This document shows positions 50,945 through 55,532 of a stretch of 55,532 nt of DNA, piece by piece. This DNA is from Desulfotruncus alcoholivorax DSM 16058 (GTDB taxonomy: Bacteria; Bacillota; Desulfotomaculia; Desulfotomaculales; Desulfallaceae): contig NZ_AUMW01000026.1 of assembly GCF_000430885.1 (NCBI RefSeq), forward strand, positions 1 to 55,532. Direction: 5' to 3'. A program made the translations under genes and the position numbers. Each line of letters opens with the position of its first letter. The stretch's first letter is position 1. The notes beneath the pieces are model-generated. The model was not told the DNA's origin, made no database searches, and saw only the letters and a list, made by a program, of their open reading frames with translations.

Positions 50945-51016
50945 ATGCGAAAGAAAATTTTGAAGCTCCCGTCAGCTTCAACTTACAATCAGCGGCTGAA
51001 GGTGAGATTAACATGA
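50945..51016 (+). CDS. 23-residue upstream reading frame coupled to the ECF sigma gene
   Basis: ATG 50945 lies nine bases after TAGGAG and encodes MRKKILKLPSASTYNQRLKV plus RLT, a basic peptide. Its TGA (51014-51016) overlaps the ATG of the sigma factor (ATGA). The sigma gene has only a modest ribosome site of its own (AAGGTGAG), so translation of this short frame may deliver ribosomes to it. It may be a leader peptide with no product function. Confidence 0.5.
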   Translation: MRKKILKLPSASTYNQRLKVRLT

Positions 51017-51504
51017 CGGTTTACCAGGAAGTTTATAACCAGTATTACCCATTCGTTTGCCGTCAATTAACTTATTTATTGGGAAACCGGGCAGAGGCAG
51101 AAGATATAACCCAGGAGACTTTTATCAAGTTATATCACAGCCCTCCGCCGGATTACCAAAACATCGGGGGGTGGCTGGCCAGAGTGGCAACAAATTTGGC
51201 GTATAATTACATGCGCAGTGAAAAAAGCCGCAAACGCAGGGAAGATAAGATTAACGATAAGTTAATCACGGACACGCCCGAGGAACGTGCCATAAAAAAC
51301 GAAGAAACAGATTATATCAAGAGGGCACTGGATATCCTGGATGAAAGAAGCAGGCTTTGCTTGATCATGAAACACTCTGGTTTTTCGTATGAAGAGATAG
51401 CAGCAGCCACGGGTTTAAAAAAGTCATCCGTTGGTACTATCATCGCCCGATCACAGTCAAAATTCAAGGAAATTTACATGCAGATGAAAGGAAGTGATGC
51501 CTGA
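51013..51504 (+). CDS. ECF-type RNA polymerase sigma factor
   Basis: This 163-residue sigma-70-family factor has region 2 (YYPFVCRQLTYLLGNRAEAEDITQETFIKLY) and region 4 (ALDILDERSRLCLIMKHSGFSYEEIAAATGLKKSSVGTIIARS). It lacks regions 1 and 3, as in extracytoplasmic-function sigma factors. The next gene, overlapping by one base, encodes a zinc-finger anti-sigma factor. The pair precedes an ABC exporter, a likely target. Confidence 0.93.
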   Translation: MTVYQEVYNQYYPFVCRQLTYLLGNRAEAEDITQETFIKLYHSPPPDYQNIGGWLARVATNLAYNYMRSEKSRKRREDKINDKLITDTPEERAIKNEETDYIKRALDILDERSRLCLIMKHSGFSYEEIAAATGLKKSSVGTIIARSQSKFKEIYMQMKGSDA

Positions 51505-52616
51505 TGTGTTACACAGAAGGTATCCTGCAGGCTTATATTGACGACGAACTGGATGGCGAACAATTGCGGGAGGTTGAATGTCACCTTCAGCAATGTGCAA
51601 TGTGCCGCCAAAAGGTTGAGGAATTAAAAGTAATCGATGATTTTATCAGCTTGAAAATGCGTAAATATATTGCCGATCCTCAAACCGCCACCAGTAGCAG
51701 CACCATGCATAAAATCCCAAAAGCAAAAGGAGATCATAGAATGTCTGAAAAATCACCCGGGTTTTTTAACAGGTATGGGAGAACCATTGCAGTTGCCGCA
51801 GCATTACTGGCTTTGATTACCACATTCAGTTTCCCTGGTGTTCGCAGCATGGCAGGAGAATTTTTAACCATATTCAGAGTTGAAAGAGTACAGACAATTA
51901 CCATTGACCCCAGGGACATGCAGCAAATGGAACTGGCACTGCGTGAAGGAGCCAGTAAAGTTGACGTTAAAAACTTTGGCAAAGTTGAATTTTCAGGGAA
52001 AAACGAAACTACCGGTGTAAATGCAGCGGAAGCATCTAAAGCGGTAGATTTCGAAATTAAGTTACCAAACACAAAACAATACGGCTACCCTGAACTACAA
52101 AAGACCAGTGGCTCAACAATGACAATGACACTGGATGTCGATAACGTCAACAAACTGCTGCAGGCACTTAATAGCACTAAAATGTTGCCTGAAAACCTTG
52201 ATGGAAAAACCTTTACCCTGAGTATGCCGGCAGCAATTATCGCAACCTATAATACAGGTAGCGACAGGTTAATAGTTGCGCAATCGAGAAGCCCGGAATT
52301 AAAAGCACCCGATGGAATTGATGTCCTACCCATTAGAGATGCGCTGTTGAGCATTCCTGCCCTTCCTGCCGGCATTAAAAACCAATTAAAAGCTATCAAT
52401 GACTGGCAGCATACCGTACTGATACCAAACGTCAACGGAACATCAAAAGATGTTGTGGTAAACGGAACACAGGGAGTTTTCATTGATTCAGCTTCCGGAA
52501 ATTCAGAAGCCAAGCTAAAGGCCCTTGTGTGGCATAATAACGGGGTAGTCTATACAATCATGGGCAAAAACATTACGGTCGAATCAGCCATTGCTATGGC
52601 AGAGCAAATGAAGTAA
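51504..52616 (+). CDS. Membrane-anchored anti-sigma factor with zinc-finger N-terminus
   Basis: This 370-residue protein starts MCYTEGILQAYIDDELDGEQLREVECHLQQCAMC, a zf-HC2 anti-sigma domain with the H-x3-C-x2-C zinc motif. A single membrane span lies at about residues 93-108 (TIAVAAALLALITTF), and an extracytoplasmic domain of about 250 residues follows. That domain probably senses an envelope signal and controls release of the sigma factor. ATG 51504 overlaps the sigma stop. Confidence 0.88.
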   Translation: MCYTEGILQAYIDDELDGEQLREVECHLQQCAMCRQKVEELKVIDDFISLKMRKYIADPQTATSSSTMHKIPKAKGDHRMSEKSPGFFNRYGRTIAVAAALLALITTFSFPGVRSMAGEFLTIFRVERVQTITIDPRDMQQMELALREGASKVDVKNFGKVEFSGKNETTGVNAAEASKAVDFEIKLPNTKQYGYPELQKTSGSTMTMTLDVDNVNKLLQALNSTKMLPENLDGKTFTLSMPAAIIATYNTGSDRLIVAQSRSPELKAPDGIDVLPIRDALLSIPALPAGIKNQLKAINDWQHTVLIPNVNGTSKDVVVNGTQGVFIDSASGNSEAKLKALVWHNNGVVYTIMGKNITVESAIAMAEQMK

Positions 52617-52618
52617 AG

Positions 52619-53542
52619 GTGTGTTCACAGTTGGATTTTGCGATTGAAACGATAAACTTAACCAAAAAGTACGGCAGCAAAGCAGGCTGCACCGATGTTT
52701 GCCTCCGGGTTCCCCGGGGGCAAATCTTCGGCTTTTTGGGTCCCAACGGCGCGGGAAAAAGTACCCTGGTTAAAATGCTGGTAGGACTGTTATACCCAAC
52801 TTCAGGCCAAGCCAAACTACTTGGTTATCCTTTAAACAACATCAAGATAAAAAAGAAACTTGGTTTTTTACCGGAAAATTTTCGCTATCACGACTGGCTA
52901 ACCTGCCACCAGTTACTGGAATTCCACTCTAAACTTTACGGGATAAACGGCCCGGAAAGAAACAAGCGGATCAGTGCTGTTTTAGAAACGGTAGGACTAG
53001 CCGGAAAAGAGCATCAAAAAATACGCACATTCAGCAAGGGCATGCAACAAAGAGCCGGTTTGGCTTGTGCCCTGCTGCCCGATCCGGAGTTGATTTTTCT
53101 GGATGAACCGACATCTGCCTTAGATCCGCTGGGCCGCCTGGAAGTACGCCGGATCCTGCTACAATTAAAAGCTAGGGGAACAACGGTCTTCCTAAACAGC
53201 CACTTGTTAAGTGAAGTAGAAATGGTCTGTGATACAGTGGCTTTTATAAAAGACGGCAGGATAATCAGGCAGGATTCTTTGGAGCATATTCAAAGCAGTG
53301 AGATAAAAATGGAATTAACTATAGGAAAAATCAACGATACAGTTAAACAAGCGTTATCCAATATTGCCCTCTCGTCATATATCGAAGGGGACATTGTTAC
53401 CGCTTTTGTAAATAGTGAGGACGATATTCCTCGCCTGGCGGAGGCTGTAATTAACAACGGGGCGCAGTTATATGAAATGACGAGGAAGCGGTCTTCCCTT
53501 GAGGAGACCTTTATAGAACTGACGGGCGGGGTTGATAATTAA
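52619..53542 (+). CDS. ABC transporter ATP-binding protein (exporter type)
   Basis: This 307-residue ATPase has Walker A GPNGAGKST, signature FSKGMQQRAG, Walker B LIFLDEPTSALDP and LNSHLLSEVEM. The C-terminal 90 residues resemble the extra domain of ABC-2 type exporters such as those for antibiotics or copper (NosF-like). Start GTG 52619 is two bases after the anti-sigma stop; TTG 52631 is possible. It overlaps its permease gene by one base. Confidence 0.9.
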   Translation: MCSQLDFAIETINLTKKYGSKAGCTDVCLRVPRGQIFGFLGPNGAGKSTLVKMLVGLLYPTSGQAKLLGYPLNNIKIKKKLGFLPENFRYHDWLTCHQLLEFHSKLYGINGPERNKRISAVLETVGLAGKEHQKIRTFSKGMQQRAGLACALLPDPELIFLDEPTSALDPLGRLEVRRILLQLKARGTTVFLNSHLLSEVEMVCDTVAFIKDGRIIRQDSLEHIQSSEIKMELTIGKINDTVKQALSNIALSSYIEGDIVTAFVNSEDDIPRLAEAVINNGAQLYEMTRKRSSLEETFIELTGGVDN

Positions 53543-54375
53543 TGCTGACTATTTTAAAATTCACTTTTAAAGAGCACTTTAGCAAAAAAGTTCTCTTATT
53601 CTCATTAATTCTTGCAGCCATTTTTCTTGGACTTTACGGTTTAGGGGTACACTTTGCCGCCAAAGACCTGGCCAGGAACCCAAACCCCATGATCGCAGAT
53701 GTTCTTTTTCCCCAGCTTTTATCATTGGGCCTGTATTTCGGCGGTTTTATTGTTTCTTTTCTGGCTATATTCTCAACAGTTGGGGCAGTTTCCTCAGAAA
53801 TTGAAAACGGTATCATTCAAACAATAATTGCCAAGCCGGTGCGTCGTAGCGAAATAATAACCGGTAAATTTTTGGGTAACGGCTTGTTCCTGGCACTATA
53901 CGCCTTTTTGTTTTTCTTAACAGTGTATTTTACAATTCGTTTACAAACCGGCCTGGAACTTAACGGATTGTGGAAGGCTGCAGCTCTATTTGCCCTGCAG
54001 CCGGTCACCTTATTGGCGGTTACGCTTTTTGGTTCTACCATAATCTCTACCATTGCCAATGGTGTTGTTGTCTTTACCATTTACATGGTTGGGGTAATAG
54101 GTGGTATGGTTGAACAAATAGCCTGGTTAATAAATAACGTCACTCTGCAAAAAGCAGGCATTATCGCCAGCTTGATAATGCCTGCCGATGCGCTTTACCG
54201 CAAAATCGTAAACAGCCTGCTACATACTACCGGTAACCCGGTTACGGCGCTTCAACAAATGGGGCCCTTTGGCAGCATGGTTGAGCCCAGTATATGGATG
54301 GTGATTTATTCAATTTTTTATGTTTTGCTGTTTGTTGGCCTGGCTGTTTATAGCTTTAACAAAAGAGATATATAA
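53542..54375 (+). CDS. ABC-2 type transporter permease
   Basis: This 277-residue membrane protein has about six hydrophobic spans. It contains EIENGIIQTIIAKPVRRSEIITGKFLG, the conserved cytoplasmic loop of ABC-2 permeases. It pairs with the ATPase at 52619. The substrate is not known. The gene ends convergent with the flavin reductase gene, 11 bases away. Confidence 0.88.
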   Translation: MLTILKFTFKEHFSKKVLLFSLILAAIFLGLYGLGVHFAAKDLARNPNPMIADVLFPQLLSLGLYFGGFIVSFLAIFSTVGAVSSEIENGIIQTIIAKPVRRSEIITGKFLGNGLFLALYAFLFFLTVYFTIRLQTGLELNGLWKAAALFALQPVTLLAVTLFGSTIISTIANGVVVFTIYMVGVIGGMVEQIAWLINNVTLQKAGIIASLIMPADALYRKIVNSLLHTTGNPVTALQQMGPFGSMVEPSIWMVIYSIFYVLLFVGLAVYSFNKRDI

Positions 54376-54386
54376 AGTTCTAACGT

Positions 54387-55166
54387 TTATCGCACCAGTT
54401 CAAACTCACTGCTTGGCGCCCCGCATACCGGGCAAGTTTCCGGTGGCTCATCACCGGTATGAATATAGCCGCAAACTTTACACCGCCATTGCTTTGCTTC
54501 TGGGGTTTTAGCCGGTTTGTTTTTATGCTGTCTATAAAAGGCATAAGTCATGGGCTCATCTTCATTTTTCACATTGCCTTCAATGACTTCACCCACAAAC
54601 ATAGTGTGAGTTCCTACATCAATAGTCAGTTCTGAATCAACCCGGCACTCCAGGTAGGCAATGCACTGGTCAATGATGGGGGCTCCCGTTACACCAATGG
54701 TGTACTTAACATTTTCAAATTTATTTACTTCCCGGCCGGAGCGATAGCCAAACTGGCCCACCATTTGCCCGTCTTCCTGTCCCAAAATGCAGACGGTAAA
54801 AACCCCGCTCTTCTTAATGTATTCATTGGTTAAATTGTTCTTATTAACGCCAACTACAACCCTCATTGGGGTACTGGTAATTTGAAATACAGTGTTACAG
54901 GTCTGGGCATTAATTTTATCACCGTCTTTAGAGCCTACAATAAACAACCCATAGGAAATTCTGTATAGGGCAGGCTGTATCCGGTTTTTATCAGCTTCCG
55001 TTAATTCTTTAGCTACTGGAGCGGCTACTTCTTCATCATCAAGGTCATATTCGGACATGTCGACAAGTTCAAATTTTTCGGCAGGAGCCCCGCATCTGGG
55101 ACAATGTTCCGGGGGATTGTCCCCTTCGTGCAGCCAACCGCAAACAGTACATCTCCAAAATTTCAA
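54387..55166 (-). CDS. Flavin reductase-like protein with N- and C-terminal rubredoxin-like domains
   Basis: This 259-residue protein is built as rubredoxin-like (about 1-35: WRCTVCGWLHEGDNPPEHCPRC), FMN-binding flavin reductase (about 58-210: YRISYGLFIVGSKDGDKIN, ITSTPMRVVVGVNK) and a second rubredoxin-like domain (about 225-259: WRCKVCGYIHTGDEPPETCPVC). Each rubredoxin motif has C-x2-C and C-x2-C. High-molecular-weight rubredoxins of acetogens have one rubredoxin domain and act as NADH:oxidoreductases or donors for oxygen-reducing flavodiiron proteins. Start TTG 55166 follows AGGAAGGTGA. Role in oxidative stress protection is inferred. Confidence 0.88.
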   Translation of the reverse strand: MKFWRCTVCGWLHEGDNPPEHCPRCGAPAEKFELVDMSEYDLDDEEVAAPVAKELTEADKNRIQPALYRISYGLFIVGSKDGDKINAQTCNTVFQITSTPMRVVVGVNKNNLTNEYIKKSGVFTVCILGQEDGQMVGQFGYRSGREVNKFENVKYTIGVTGAPIIDQCIAYLECRVDSELTIDVGTHTMFVGEVIEGNVKNEDEPMTYAFYRQHKNKPAKTPEAKQWRCKVCGYIHTGDEPPETCPVCGAPSSEFELVR

Positions 55167-55260
55167 TTGTATTCACCTTCCTATTTTTTTTAGACATTTT
55201 AATTCTAATGGGGTAAAATTAAAAAAACATTACATTAAAATTAATTAATGCTTAATTTGC

Positions 55261-55532
55261 GATCAAGTCCAAATTGTTGTGTAAAATTCCTCAGCTAGCA
55301 TTTTAACCTGAACACCGCCACTTAAATTATCCAGCTCGCCATGCGCCAGTCAAGGGTAAATATATTGGCCTTATTTTTATCGGATATAAGCGACATTACT
55401 TCGATGGCAGGCAAGGTTTTGCTCTTTTCGCCACTGCAGGTATTCGCTCATATCCAGATACTTTCTACCGGTTGCCCACTTATCGTCAAGCTCCATGAGC
55501 AGGGCTCCGATTAAGCGTACTACCGATTCACG
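55261..55532 (-). mobile_element. IS256-family insertion sequence, partial (3' end of element)
   Basis: GATCAAGTCCAAATTGTTGT at 55261-55280 and the following GTAAAATTCC resemble, in opposite sense, the terminal repeat near 313-341, which supports the element end being close to 55261. The transposase C-terminus follows on the minus strand and runs off the window. The gap 55167-55260 holds nothing recognisable. Confidence 0.75.
55377..55532 (-). CDS. IS256-family transposase, C-terminal fragment
   Basis: The last 51 codons of a transposase end at the stop 55379-55377. The protein reads RESVVRLIGALLMELDDKW, then GRKYLDMSEYLQWRKEQ, the well-conserved C-terminal segment of IS256/Mutator transposases. 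A short tail (NLACHRSNVAYIR) follows. It is in the same orientation as the fragment at 1-228 but is a separate copy, because the two are different ends lying 55 kb apart. Confidence 0.85.
   Translation of the reverse strand, partial: RESVVRLIGALLMELDDKWATGRKYLDMSEYLQWRKEQNLACHRSNVAYIR

Noticed and set aside
1-55532. CRISPR array, tRNA or rRNA genes, phage genes
   Set aside because: No regularly spaced repeats, no cloverleaf-type sequences and no phage structural proteins were seen on reading through the window.

Overview
The window looks like the chromosome of an anaerobic, spore-forming, Gram-positive bacterium of the Peptococcaceae / Desulfotomaculum type. This is inferred from gene content: a Spo0F-like regulator, many ferredoxin-type proteins, a ferredoxin-dependent 2-oxoacid oxidoreductase, a rubredoxin-flavoprotein, strong AGGAGG ribosome sites and frequent TTG starts. 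The species cannot be fixed from sequence alone. No rRNA, tRNA or CRISPR array was seen. Both ends of the window run into IS256-family insertion sequences that lie in the same orientation.

Layout. 1-341: end of an IS256 element. 400-4451: a cobalamin riboswitch leader with two intrinsic terminators, then cobK and the cobalt transporter cbiMNQO. 4583-7526: a nitrilase-family amidase, a small Cys-rich protein, a GC-rich insertion with a palindromic repeat, and a tandem P-loop ATPase. 7532-13111: a split, archaeal-type glutamate synthase operon behind two tandem attenuators. 13183-16461 (minus strand): asnB, pssA and psd. 17102-35191: a catabolic region with two paralogous FadR-type regulators, a branched-chain-type amino-acid ABC transporter, an ornithine-cyclodeaminase-family enzyme, an EamA permease, an ALDH7-type semialdehyde dehydrogenase, a five-gene Hcn-like amino-acid dehydrogenase, a three-subunit 2-oxoacid:ferredoxin oxidoreductase and a GltD-like flavoprotein. 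35367-37311: a yyaL-type gene broken by a 19-bp insertion. 37445-45545: a nitrogen-assimilation block with two REC-ANTAR regulators, three glutamine synthetase paralogs, a stand-alone FMN glutamate-synthase domain and an orphan acetolactate synthase small subunit. 45612-54375: a MazEF-type toxin-antitoxin pair, a class I amidotransferase, an amidohydrolase, spo0F, tsaE-tsaB-rimI, an ECF sigma / anti-sigma pair and an ABC exporter. 54387-55166 (minus): a flavin reductase with rubredoxin domains at both ends.

How it works together. The most notable system is an RNA-based antitermination regulon. Eight leaders each carry a small hairpin with a six-base loop that reads A-A-N-G-N-N, and the 3' arm of that hairpin overlaps the 5' arm of an intrinsic terminator. 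They precede glutamate synthase (two in tandem), asnB, the amino-acid ABC transporter, the second ANTAR gene and the three glutamine synthetases. Two REC-ANTAR proteins, the known class of hexaloop-binding antiterminators (AmiR, NasR, EutV), are encoded in the same block. This points to one locus-wide switch that couples nitrogen assimilation to amino-acid uptake.

The second notable system is the 17-35 kb catabolic region. An ALDH7 (aminoadipate-semialdehyde dehydrogenase) next to a cyclodeaminase-family enzyme, an amino-acid dehydrogenase and a 2-oxoacid:ferredoxin oxidoreductase fits anaerobic oxidation of lysine through pipecolate to 2-oxoadipate and glutaryl-CoA. That route is inference. 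TGGT-N3-ACCA operators, which suit the two FadR proteins, lie at three transcription starts in this region.
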